Of a stretch of DNA of 14,167 bases, positions 1 through 7,564 are shown one piece after another. Positions within the stretch are counted from its first letter, which is position 1, and each line of letters starts with the position of its first letter. The notes beneath the pieces were generated by a model. The model had not been told where the DNA came from and did no database searches. It worked only from the letters and a program-made list of their open reading frames with translations. This DNA comes from Verrucomicrobiota bacterium. Lineage in GTDB: Bacteria; Verrucomicrobiota; Verrucomicrobiia; Chthoniobacterales; UBA10450. Position numbers and translations under genes: made by a program. Location of the stretch: contig QHON01000049.1 of NCBI GenBank assembly GCA_003218815.1, forward strand, positions 1-14,167. Direction: 5' to 3'.

Positions 1-28
1 GCTGCAGCAACCGGCAAGTTTATAGTGA

Positions 29-3000
29 ATGCGAATGCCTCGCGATTCTTTCGTTCACCTCCATCTCCACACCGAATATTCCCTGCTCGACGGCGCTATT
101 CGAATAAAAGAGCTGATGAAGAAAGCGGCCGAATTCAAAATGCCGGCGGTCGCGATGACCGATCACGGCAACCTTTACGGTGCGATCGAATTTTATCAGG
201 AAGCACAACGCGCCGGGGTCAAGCCGATCGTCGGCTGCGAAGCCTACATCGCGCCACGCTCGCACAAAGATCGGCCGAACTCGATGCGCGAGTCGGCGTA
301 TCACTTCACATTGCTCGCACGCGACGAAACCGGTTATCACAATTTGATTAAACTGATCTCGACCGCGCATCTCGATGGATTTCATTACCGGCCGCGGATC
401 GATAAGGAACTTCTGGCACAACATTCCGCGGGATTGATTGGGCTCAGCGGTTGCCTGGCCAGCGAAGTGAACTCCGCGATTCAAGCGAACAAGATCGACA
501 GCGCCAAACAAAGCGCGGCTGAGTATCGCGACATCCTCGGAACGGAAAACTTCTTCATGGAGATGCATGACCATGGGATGGAAGAGCAACGGCAATGCAA
601 TTGCGTTTTGCCAAGAATCGCCAAGGACCTCGGCGTCGGACTGGTCGCCGCAAACGATGTCCATTTCTTGCGACGGAGCGACCACGACGCACACGACGTG
701 ATGCTTTGCATCGGCACGGGGAAAATGGTGCAGGACGAAAACCGGATGCGTTACAAACCGGAACTCTATTTCAAATCGGCAGAGGAAATGCGCGAAATCT
801 TCCGCGATTTTCCTGAAGCGATCGCGAACACTTTGAAAATCGCCGAGGGCTGCAATTTGGAGATTGAACTCGGAAAATCGAAGTATCCTGAGTATCCCGT
901 CCCAGAGGGGATCTCACGCGAAGCTTATCTGCGTGATCTTTGTGCGAAAGGTTTGCTGGAGCGTTACGGCGACCGAGCGAAAAGCGATCCTCAACTGCAA
1001 CAACGCCTCGATTATGAACTTGGGGTACTCGAGAAGACCGGATTCATAAGCTACATACTGATCGTTTGGGATTTCATCCACTTCGCCAAAGAGCGCTGCA
1101 TTCCAGTAGGACCTGGCCGTGGATCGGCTGCGGGTTCGCTCGTCGCATACGTGCTTGGCATTACCGACATCGACCCGCTCCAATACGGATTGATTTTCGA
1201 GCGTTTCCTGAACCCGGATCGCATTTCTCCGCCGGATATTGATGTCGATTTCTGCGAAGCGCGTCGCGGCGAAGTGCTCGAGTACGTGCGGCAGAAATAT
1301 GGCGAACGTCGGGTCGCGCAGATCATCACCTTCGGCAAATTGAAAGCAAAGAGCGTGGTCCGCGATGTTGGCCGGGTGATGGGACTGAGCTATCGCGACG
1401 CCGATCGCATCGCAAAGATGATCCCAAACGAGTTGAACATCACGCTTGATTCGGCTGCCGAAAAAAACGGGGAACTGAAACGAGCCATCGCGTCCGAGCC
1501 GCAAACGAAGGCGCTGTTCGAGTACGGAAAGATTCTCGAAGGGTTATCGCGCAACGCCGGTGTGCACGCGGCCGGTGTCGTTATCGCCGATCGCGATCTG
1601 ACCGACTACATCCCGCTTTGCCGAGACGTGAAAGGCAACGATGTCATCAGCCAATATCCGATGGGACCGCTGAACGACCTCGGGCTGCTGAAGATGGATT
1701 TCCTTGGGTTAAAAACCTTGACCGTGATTGAGGATACGCTGGCGTTGATCCACAAACGGGAGCCGGAATTTTCGCTGAAGAATATTTCACTCAACGATGG
1801 GGATTCATTTGCGCTCTACAACCGCGGCGAAACGATCGGCCTCTTCCAAATGGAATCCGGAGGTATGACCAGCACGGCAAAGCAGTTCGACGTGCGGAAG
1901 ATCGACGACATCATCGCGTTGATCGCGCTTTATCGACCAGGGCCGATGGATCTGATTGGCGATTACATCAAACGTAAAAGAGGCCTGATGAAGATCAGAT
2001 ACGAACACCCGCTGCTCCAAGAAATCTGCGCCGAAACTTACGGCGTCATGATTTACCAGGAGCAGGTCATGGCCGCGGCGAGCAGACTTGCCGGCTACTC
2101 ACTCGCGCAAGGCGATCTTCTCCGGCGCGCCATGGGGAAAAAGGACAAGGAGAAGATGGCGAAGGAGAGACAAAATTTCATCGAGGGCTGTGCGCGCACC
2201 AACAAAATCCCGGAAAAAAAAGCAAATGCGATCTTCGATTTACTCGAAAAATTCGCCGGTTACGGATTTAACAAGAGCCACAGCGCCGCCTACGGCTTGA
2301 TCAGTTATCACACCGCGTATTTGAAGGCGCACTATCCAGTGGAGTTCATGTCCGGGCTGCTCAGCAATGAGATCAATAACACCGAAAAAATCTCCGTCTT
2401 CGTAGGCGAATGCAAACGCATGGGCATCGCAATTCTGCCGCCGGATGTCAACCGCAGCGGATTGAAATTTATTCCTGAAATGGGGGAGGGGCCTCCGGGC
2501 CCCAATAATCACGACACAAAGACCGCTCCCAGATTCAATGCCATTCGCTATGGCCTTGCTGCGATTAAACATGTTGGAACGGGCGCGATGGAAGTCGCCA
2601 TTCGTGAGCGCGAACAACGAGGAAATTTTCGTTCGCTGGAAGATTTTTGCAGCCGGTTGGATTCACGCATTGCCAATCGCAAAATGTTGGAAAGCCTGAT
2701 CAAAGGCGGCGCTTTTGACTTTCTTGGCCGCGATCGCGCTGAACTTTTTGCCCGCATCGATGAGGCGCTGACTGCATCCGCCGTCGCCCAGCGGGACCGC
2801 GTTGCTGGTCAAGTTTCGTTGTTCGATGAGGCAACCGCGCCGACGACCTCGAGAACAAGATCGATCACCCCATGGAGCGAGCATGAAAAGCTTTCCTACG
2901 AAAAAGAGCTACTCGGCTTTTACGTCAGCGGACATCCGCTCGACGCGTATGTCGATGCTTTCGCAACGAAAAATTATCGGACAATTGCTTCTTTAGGCGA

Positions 3001-3553
3001 TCTCGACGATCGCGCGTCATTCAAAATTGCCGGGGCACTTGTCCAGATCGATAAAAAATTTACAAAGAGAGAGGGTAAGCCGTTCGCCGTCGTATGGGTC
3101 GAAGATTTGAGCGGCACACTCGAAGTGGTTCTCTGGAATGAGGTTTATATGAAGGTCGCGGACGCGCTCGCGCCAGGACGCGTTATAGAAATCCGAGGCA
3201 CGCTTGATAGACGCGACGACACTGTTCGGGCCACGGCCGAAAACGTGACGATGCCGACGGCAGAAAAAACTCATGAAGCGGCTGCGAATAAAAATTCGGC
3301 AAGCACATTCCAAGACCCGACGGTGTTTTTGCAATTTTCTTCCGCGACCACGAGCAACGAATTGCGCGAGGTCCGCGAGATTCTGGCGAGCTCACCGGGC
3401 CGTCGCCCAGTTCAGTTGCTATTTGATCGTGCAGCAGGTGATTCCTTGCGCATGAATACTGGCGCCGATTTCTGTGTCGATCTCACACGCGATCTTGAGG
3501 AAAGACTTTCGCGCTGGCTGATTAGACCAGACCCGGCACGGCGAAACACCTAA
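29..3553 (+). CDS. dnaE: DNA polymerase III subunit alpha (DnaE type)
   Basis: Catalytic subunit of the chromosomal replicase, 1174 aa, close to the usual 1150-1180. The N-terminal PHP domain (about 8-215) opens with HLHLHTEYSLLDG. All nine expected metal ligands can be read: H12, H14, D21, H46, E71, H92, C142, D210 and H212. The polymerase core holds PDIDVDF with catalytic D403 and D405, and the third acidic residue D557 in KMDFLG. These match E. coli D401, D403 and D555. A beta-clamp-binding pentapeptide QVSLF lies at 928-932, followed by an OB-fold (about 990-1070) and a C-terminal tail domain. Between FIPEM and IRYGLAAIK (about 815-835) there are some 17 more residues than in E. coli DnaE, rich in Gly and Pro. 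Start is ATG at 29; ATG at 35 is equally possible, and no clear Shine-Dalgarno is visible in the 28 bases upstream. The stop overlaps the stop of the convergent AsmA-like gene by 4 bp. Identity is near certain. Confidence 0.97.
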   Translation: MRMPRDSFVHLHLHTEYSLLDGAIRIKELMKKAAEFKMPAVAMTDHGNLYGAIEFYQEAQRAGVKPIVGCEAYIAPRSHKDRPNSMRESAYHFTLLARDETGYHNLIKLISTAHLDGFHYRPRIDKELLAQHSAGLIGLSGCLASEVNSAIQANKIDSAKQSAAEYRDILGTENFFMEMHDHGMEEQRQCNCVLPRIAKDLGVGLVAANDVHFLRRSDHDAHDVMLCIGTGKMVQDENRMRYKPELYFKSAEEMREIFRDFPEAIANTLKIAEGCNLEIELGKSKYPEYPVPEGISREAYLRDLCAKGLLERYGDRAKSDPQLQQRLDYELGVLEKTGFISYILIVWDFIHFAKERCIPVGPGRGSAAGSLVAYVLGITDIDPLQYGLIFERFLNPDRISPPDIDVDFCEARRGEVLEYVRQKYGERRVAQIITFGKLKAKSVVRDVGRVMGLSYRDADRIAKMIPNELNITLDSAAEKNGELKRAIASEPQTKALFEYGKILEGLSRNAGVHAAGVVIADRDLTDYIPLCRDVKGNDVISQYPMGPLNDLGLLKMDFLGLKTLTVIEDTLALIHKREPEFSLKNISLNDGDSFALYNRGETIGLFQMESGGMTSTAKQFDVRKIDDIIALIALYRPGPMDLIGDYIKRKRGLMKIRYEHPLLQEICAETYGVMIYQEQVMAAASRLAGYSLAQGDLLRRAMGKKDKEKMAKERQNFIEGCARTNKIPEKKANAIFDLLEKFAGYGFNKSHSAAYGLISYHTAYLKAHYPVEFMSGLLSNEINNTEKISVFVGECKRMGIAILPPDVNRSGLKFIPEMGEGPPGPNNHDTKTAPRFNAIRYGLAAIKHVGTGAMEVAIREREQRGNFRSLEDFCSRLDSRIANRKMLESLIKGGAFDFLGRDRAELFARIDEALTASAVAQRDRVAGQVSLFDEATAPTTSRTRSITPWSEHEKLSYEKELLGFYVSGHPLDAYVDAFATKNYRTIASLGDLDDRASFKIAGALVQIDKKFTKREGKPFAVVWVEDLSGTLEVVLWNEVYMKVADALAPGRVIEIRGTLDRRDDTVRATAENVTMPTAEKTHEAAANKNSASTFQDPTVFLQFSSATTSNELREVREILASSPGRRPVQLLFDRAAGDSLRMNTGADFCVDLTRDLEERLSRWLIRPDPARRNT
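2487..2502. repeat. Perfect GC palindrome inside dnaE
   Basis: GGGGCC-TCCG-GGCCCC is a 6-bp perfect inverted repeat with a 4-base loop. It follows a purine run (ATGGGGGA) and lies in the stretch that codes for the extra Gly/Pro-rich loop of DnaE. It stays in frame. It could be the remnant of a small palindromic repeat that inserted in the gene, or just codon usage for GPPGP. There is no T-run, so it is not a terminator. Confidence 0.5.
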
Positions 3554-5841
3554 GGCCGTTTCGCACGTTTTTGCGGATTAACCGGCTTGGGACGGGGATG
3601 CGCGCCAAGCAATAAAGTCTTCTCGTCTGGGCCCCCCCCCAAACAGAGCGGCAATGTTCGCGCTGTTTCGTTCAAGATCAAAGCGCCGTTTGATTCAATG
3701 CCCACCGGCTCTTTCAAATTCATCGTCCAATCGGACCGGAAGACTCCTCCGCGAAATTCAAGCTCTGTGACAATAGGGGCAAGCGTCTCTGCGACAGGTT
3801 CGATTTCGATTTTGCTCACGCAGCTGATCGCGCGCCGCCTCAAATCAAAGATCGGCACTGAGCCGGCTATCCTGATCGCGAGCGCATTCGTGTCTTGATA
3901 ATCGATCTCTGCACGAAATGAAAGATCGACATCTTTTGTCGCGGCAGTGAAAAAATCGAGCGACGCGCGAGTTTCATTAAACGTGATCCAACCACTCGCT
4001 TCGGTCAGATTTAGGGAAACATTCTGCAATTTTCCATTCAGTAGCTGCACGTCGCCAATGAGGCGGGGATGTTGCACTGTATCGGACAGAGAAAGTTTTC
4101 CACTCAGAATGCCGTCGCGAAAAATCTCCGGATGAAAAAATTGCGGCGCGTTAGCGAGAAAAATTGACGGAAAATCGAGCGTAAGATTGACCGGAGCGGC
4201 CAAAAATGCGTTCCAGGTCATTCCGACAGGCAAAGGGAATTTGGCGGTGAAATTAATCGAACTCGAACCGGGTAAACCGATGGTGCCGCGAGCGTCCCAG
4301 CTGCCGGAATCAATCCTGGCATGAATATCGGCTGGCGTTGGTTTGGTATTGTTTTCACCGGGGCCACGAAAGACCGATAAATATTCCGCCAAATTGCCGA
4401 CCCTCGCGTTGAATGTCCCGGAGTAATTGTGCTCGTGTGACAGGTCGATTTTTCCTTGGATGTGCAAGAGATCGCTTTTTCGTTCTAGCTCCAGCTCTTC
4501 AAGTTCCAACTCCGTCGCCTTCAAATTTAACTTCGCGCTTAGTGAATCGACCGAGGTTTTGAAGACACTGAGTGATGCACCGCTCGCGGTGAGCTCACCG
4601 CCGATTTTGCGATCGCGGGCGTTCATCGCTCCGTCAATGGCGATTTCTCCGCCGAAATCATCCGGATCGGCGCCAAAAAGACTGGCGAAATCGCCAAGGT
4701 TATTGATCGAAGCAGAGATGTCTCCACGAAAATCCGGGCTCAACCAGTCCGATGAATTGGAGGGGAAAGAGGCTTCGCCGCTCAACGTGAGTTGGTTTGT
4801 TTTTTGTTTTATATAGAGCTGTTGGAGTTGGATCTGCCGATTGTTGAGCGCAGCGCCAAACATGATCGCTTCGGCCGTGCGGGCGCGCCAGGTCAGCTCC
4901 GTCAGTTCAATCCAGAGCGATGCAGTCGCCCCAGCCGAGTCGCGCGGGTTTCCACGAAAGGTGAAATTGCAGGCGTGGAGCAAACCGTCGACACGATCGG
5001 TGAATCCGATTGCCTCCGATGTTTGGGCGAGAGAAATGTCAGTAGCTGATCCCGCGATCTTCCAATTAGAGTGTGGGGAGCGCCACTCATGCGAGATGCT
5101 TGCGCGAAGTTTTCCACCGAACGCATCGACATCAAATTCCAAGCCAACACGTCGTTTTCCGATGCGGGACAAGTCAGCCGTGATGGATTGGATGTCGAGG
5201 CCTCGCGTTAAACTGAGACCAGCGAGCGTCAGGCGATTGCCCTGCCAGTGAGTTGCACCGCGCAGATGTGAAAAAGTTTGGCGAAACCAGGGCGATGCAA
5301 CCATGATCTCGCTAGCGCTAAAATGACCCGCCTCGATTTCGCTCGCGGACAGGAAACCACTTCGCAGTAAAATCACTGTCGGCCCGTCTTCAACACGTAC
5401 GTCCGAGCTGGCGACACTGAGATTCTCGGGAAGCAACTTGTGTAGTGTCACCCAGCCACGCTGGGTTATGGCTCGTCCGGTTGGATTGCTCCGGCGCAGA
5501 TCCCCACGCAATTGCTGAATCGAAAGGTTGCGAAGGGCGTGTCCGCGGTTGCGCAGTAAGATCCTCTTGAAACTTAAATCGAGACGCGCCTGTGTCGCAG
5601 TGAGATCGATGCGAAATGCGTTCTCGGAGGCGCTCGTGACATGGAGACCACGGAGCACTACCGGACGCAGGAATGGCGCGTCTATCCTGTCGATCTGGAC
5701 AATAAGCCTTTCCTGCCGCGCCTGCCACCAAACCCACAAACGAAGCCCGTTGGAAACAGCGAATGGTGTAAACGAAATTGTGAGCAGTGTCCCAAGCAGG
5801 ACGAAGAGGACACCGAGCAAAAATCTTGTTCTCCACGGCAC
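3550..5841 (-). CDS. AsmA/TamB-like inner-membrane-anchored periplasmic protein
   Basis: A 763-residue protein with a single N-terminal membrane anchor (about residues 6-30), followed by a long periplasmic region of alternating short beta-strand segments. The pattern is LxGxxxLxNGxLxNxxLNLTxxxGxIxF around 570-620, with repeated GxIDLSxxxxYSGxFxA-type units before it. This is typical of AsmA/TamB/DUF748 proteins, which form long hydrophobic grooves and move lipids or assist outer-membrane assembly in Gram-negatives. Its own substrate cannot be read from the sequence. The start is GTG at 5841 (MPWRTRFLLG); no in-frame ATG lies close by and the ribosome site is weak. A G9 tract (3632-3640 on the plus strand is C9) lies 26 codons from the end and codes LGGGP. 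The DUF4230 gene is 73 bp upstream on the same strand, probably in one transcript. The stop TAG overlaps the dnaE stop. Family assignment is by pattern; AsmA versus TamB is open. Confidence 0.75.
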   Translation of the reverse strand: MPWRTRFLLGVLFVLLGTLLTISFTPFAVSNGLRLWVWWQARQERLIVQIDRIDAPFLRPVVLRGLHVTSASENAFRIDLTATQARLDLSFKRILLRNRGHALRNLSIQQLRGDLRRSNPTGRAITQRGWVTLHKLLPENLSVASSDVRVEDGPTVILLRSGFLSASEIEAGHFSASEIMVASPWFRQTFSHLRGATHWQGNRLTLAGLSLTRGLDIQSITADLSRIGKRRVGLEFDVDAFGGKLRASISHEWRSPHSNWKIAGSATDISLAQTSEAIGFTDRVDGLLHACNFTFRGNPRDSAGATASLWIELTELTWRARTAEAIMFGAALNNRQIQLQQLYIKQKTNQLTLSGEASFPSNSSDWLSPDFRGDISASINNLGDFASLFGADPDDFGGEIAIDGAMNARDRKIGGELTASGASLSVFKTSVDSLSAKLNLKATELELEELELERKSDLLHIQGKIDLSHEHNYSGTFNARVGNLAEYLSVFRGPGENNTKPTPADIHARIDSGSWDARGTIGLPGSSSINFTAKFPLPVGMTWNAFLAAPVNLTLDFPSIFLANAPQFFHPEIFRDGILSGKLSLSDTVQHPRLIGDVQLLNGKLQNVSLNLTEASGWITFNETRASLDFFTAATKDVDLSFRAEIDYQDTNALAIRIAGSVPIFDLRRRAISCVSKIEIEPVAETLAPIVTELEFRGGVFRSDWTMNLKEPVGIESNGALILNETARTLPLCLGGGPDEKTLLLGAHPRPKPVNPQKRAKRP
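3632..3640. repeat. C9/G9 homopolymer tract within the AsmA-like gene
   Basis: Nine consecutive C on the plus strand, read as G9 in the coding strand. It lies near the 3' end of the AsmA-like gene, where it codes Leu-Gly-Gly-Gly-Pro. A one-base slip would replace the last 26 or so residues. It is the longest G/C homopolymer I see in the window. Confidence 0.9.
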
Positions 5842-5914
5842 GACATTGCTTTAGCCGTAAATTACTGGTCTGACGAGTGAATGGTGACCAGTTGAATAGC
5901 AGTTGCTCGCTGGT
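5842..5914. other. Short spacer with degenerate GTGAATRG-like motifs
   Basis: A 73-bp gap between the DUF4230 stop and the AsmA-like start. The plus strand at 5877-5898 contains GTGAATGGTGACC and then GTTGAATAG. These words resemble ones in the 7451-7564 gap. No terminator or promoter is evident, which fits co-transcription of the two minus-strand genes. Confidence 0.4.
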
Positions 5915-6601
5915 TTACCTATCGCGCATACCGCTATCTTTCTTTAGCCTGCTAGTGAAAATCAGTCGCAACGGCTGTGGCGCGTGAACGCGCTCGTTGA
6001 GTTGTTGCTCCAACGCGCGTTCTGCTTCAGCCGGCAAGCCGGCTTCTGTCGCCTTCTGGCGGGCGAGTTGAGGCAAGATCGCCAACTCGTTTTGGACATC
6101 GTCTCCCGAAATTCGATTCCAAAATCCGTTTTCAAACGCGAGGACGTCCACCTGATCTTGTGCGACGTCTAGAATCTGGGCGTGCGGGAGCTGGATTACG
6201 ATTTGGTCCGGTCGAACATCCACGACCAACTCCTGCTGCAAATCGAAGCCGGCTTTAACTGTGAATGTGCCGTGCAGCCTTACGCGCTTCGAGCTGCCCA
6301 GCCAAGTATGTAGGAAGTCGTGTTCCACTTCGATCTGTCGCGAAAGAACGACCAGCTCGCTAACAGGCACTGTTTGTTCCATATAGACGCGATTGTTGAT
6401 CGTGATGCGCGGTTGTAAGTGCGCGATGTCGACGAATGCCGAACGAACATCTTTGCCAAGGCGTTCCAGCTCGGCGGTGCCCTCTCTGGCTGTGCGTGCT
6501 GGCCAAGTTTCCAGACGCAGAAAAACGAGCATTACGATCGACCCGACTATGAGTGCGATCAAGACGAAGGCGATCGGCCAGGAAAAGCGTGGCGCCCTCA
6601 C
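5915..6601 (-). CDS. DUF4230 family membrane-anchored protein
   Basis: About 228 aa: an N-terminal transmembrane helix (about residues 8-28, PIAFVLIALIVG onward), then a soluble domain that reads like DUF4230. In order it has an N-terminal strand pair around VYMEQTVPVSELVVLSR, the family hallmark GTFTVKAGFDL, a VRPDQIVIQLPHAQIL segment, an ENGFWNRIS segment, and a C-terminal helix rich in Ala and Glu (ARQKATEAGL onward). Members are membrane-tethered and have no established function. An open frame runs up to a TTG at 6694. I prefer GTG at 6601 because it puts the membrane helix at the N-terminus and because a strong minus-strand terminator (6634-6677) would lie inside the longer version. Neither start has a good Shine-Dalgarno. 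It is followed after 73 bp by the AsmA-like gene, so a shared envelope role is likely but inferred. Confidence 0.82.
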   Translation of the reverse strand: MRAPRFSWPIAFVLIALIVGSIVMLVFLRLETWPARTAREGTAELERLGKDVRSAFVDIAHLQPRITINNRVYMEQTVPVSELVVLSRQIEVEHDFLHTWLGSSKRVRLHGTFTVKAGFDLQQELVVDVRPDQIVIQLPHAQILDVAQDQVDVLAFENGFWNRISGDDVQNELAILPQLARQKATEAGLPAEAERALEQQLNERVHAPQPLRLIFTSRLKKDSGMRDR

Positions 6602-6633
6602 AGATTTTTTTTCATTCGGCTCAGAATTACCGC

Positions 6634-6677
6634 AAAAAAAGTACCGCCCCCCACGCCCGATGGACGTGAAGGGCGGC
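6634..6677 (-). terminator. Strong intrinsic terminator on the minus strand
   Basis: Read on the minus strand, bases 6676-6662 pair with 6658-6644 through an AUC loop (6661-6659). The stem is an uninterrupted 15 bp if three U-G wobbles are allowed, with outer arms CCGCCC/GGGCGG and inner arms ACGUCC/GGGCGU. It is followed by UAC and seven U (6640-6634). The U-tract is on the minus-strand side only, so the signal is directional. No minus-strand gene lies upstream, so it must end either an unrecognised RNA or the leader of the DUF4230 unit (attenuation). Confidence 0.65.
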
Positions 6678-6889
6678 TGTTCCCCCCAGAACAATCGTGG
6701 AAAACTTTGACGCTAGTAAACGAGCTTACGGCTGGTGGCAACAAGTTTTTGCCTGAACTTATCCGAAGCGCTGCGGGGATTGCAAAGGAGATGTCGAGCT
6801 TTCGCGCTCACCGGTTAAATCTCAGTCGATCGTGTCTTCAAACGGAATGTGGCCCTTGCGCGTTCTCGCTTGGAGGGTTCTAGTTTTCT
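6678..6889. other. Gene-poor spacer, candidate leader or small RNA on the minus strand
   Basis: About 210 bp between the terminator above and the yqgE-like start. I see no credible protein gene on either strand. The minus strand shows small hairpins: GGCAA/TTGCC at 6737-6753, and GAGC with a GCGAAA loop near 6797-6810. It also has a weak promoter-like pair (TTGCAA 6785-6780, 16 bp, GATAAG 6763-6758). With the terminator this could make a transcript of roughly 115 nt or more. I could not match it to tmRNA, SRP RNA, RNase P RNA or a known riboswitch. The plus strand must also hold the promoter of the yqgE-like gene, which I cannot place. Confidence 0.3.
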
Positions 6890-7450
6890 ATGCGTAATTT
6901 GGGTGGCGAAGCGCCGCATAGTCTCGCCGGTTCATTGCTCGTCGCTCACCCGAATATGCTCGATCCAAATTTTCGCCGCGCGGTCCTGTTCATTTCTGCG
7001 CACGATCCAAATGACGGCGCGCTCGGTATTATCATTAATCGCCCGCTCGATAAACAAGTGGCGGATCTGGTAGATGAAACACCACCCGAGGGACTGGCGG
7101 ATGTTCCTGTTTTTCTGGGCGGGCCGGTCGGGAAAAACCAGCTCATGTTTGCGGCGCTGGAATGGGAAAAAGGCGAGGGGCTTAAGTTCAACCACAATGT
7201 CGCTTTTGAACAATCGAGCGAGGTGGCTAGTCAGAAGCGAAGCTCGATCTGTGCATTTATAGGCTATGCGGGTTGGGGAGCGGGTCAGCTCGAGGCCGAA
7301 ATGGAGCAGAAGGCCTGGCTCCTGCAAAAACCCAGTCGCTCTGTCCTCAAGCTTGATCGTCTGCCGAGACTTTGGTTCGATATTATGGGCCGTCTGGGGC
7401 CGTGGTATAAAATGCTTGCGGCGGCACCGGACGATCCGTCATTGAATTAG
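6890..7450 (+). CDS. yqgE: YqgE/AlgH family protein (UPF0301, DUF179)
   Basis: 186 aa, the normal length for the family. The signature runs GSLLVAHPNMLDPNFRRAV (residues about 14-32), then VLFISAHDPNDGALGIIINRP, FLGGPVG (about 76-82) and, in the second half, FIGYAGWGAGQLEAEM. These match the YqgE/AlgH fold, a soluble conserved protein whose molecular function is unsettled. AlgH has been linked to alginate regulation in pseudomonads, but that should not be carried over here. Start is ATG at 6890, with GGAGG at 6872-6876 about 13 bases upstream, slightly far but the best ribosome site in the region. ald follows on the same strand after 114 bp. Confidence 0.93.
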   Translation: MRNLGGEAPHSLAGSLLVAHPNMLDPNFRRAVLFISAHDPNDGALGIIINRPLDKQVADLVDETPPEGLADVPVFLGGPVGKNQLMFAALEWEKGEGLKFNHNVAFEQSSEVASQKRSSICAFIGYAGWGAGQLEAEMEQKAWLLQKPSRSVLKLDRLPRLWFDIMGRLGPWYKMLAAAPDDPSLN

Positions 7451-7564
7451 TGGATAGTGACGCGTGAGTAGGGGATTGGTAAATTCTGCTCGTCGCGCAT
7501 TTTCGCCTCGTTTTATCACTATTCACCGATTTCACTGATCACTTATCCGGATTCCCTTTCTCTC
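7451..7564. other. Intergenic spacer with inverted GTGA/TCAC repeats
   Basis: 114 bp between the yqgE-like gene and ald. ATAGTGA (7454-7460) has an exact reverse complement TCACTAT (7517-7523). Around them are further related words: GTGAGTAG, TTCACC, TTTCACTGATCACTT. It looks like a degenerate short intergenic repeat. I see no clear promoter or Shine-Dalgarno for ald. Confidence 0.4.

Noticed and set aside
914..1504. Minus-strand open frame of 196 codons inside dnaE
   Set aside because: Fully antisense to conserved polymerase motifs; a shadow of a GC-rich gene.
6419..6883. Plus-strand open frame of 154 codons over the DUF4230 5' region and spacer
   Set aside because: It is antisense to the DUF4230 coding region, has no recognisable domain, and its composition looks like a shadow frame.
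6678..6889. tRNA, tmRNA, SRP RNA or RNase P RNA in the gene-poor spacer
   Set aside because: No T-loop GGTTCRA context, no tmRNA 3' end, no SRP GGAAGGAAGCA-type core and no RNase P conserved blocks could be found by eye.
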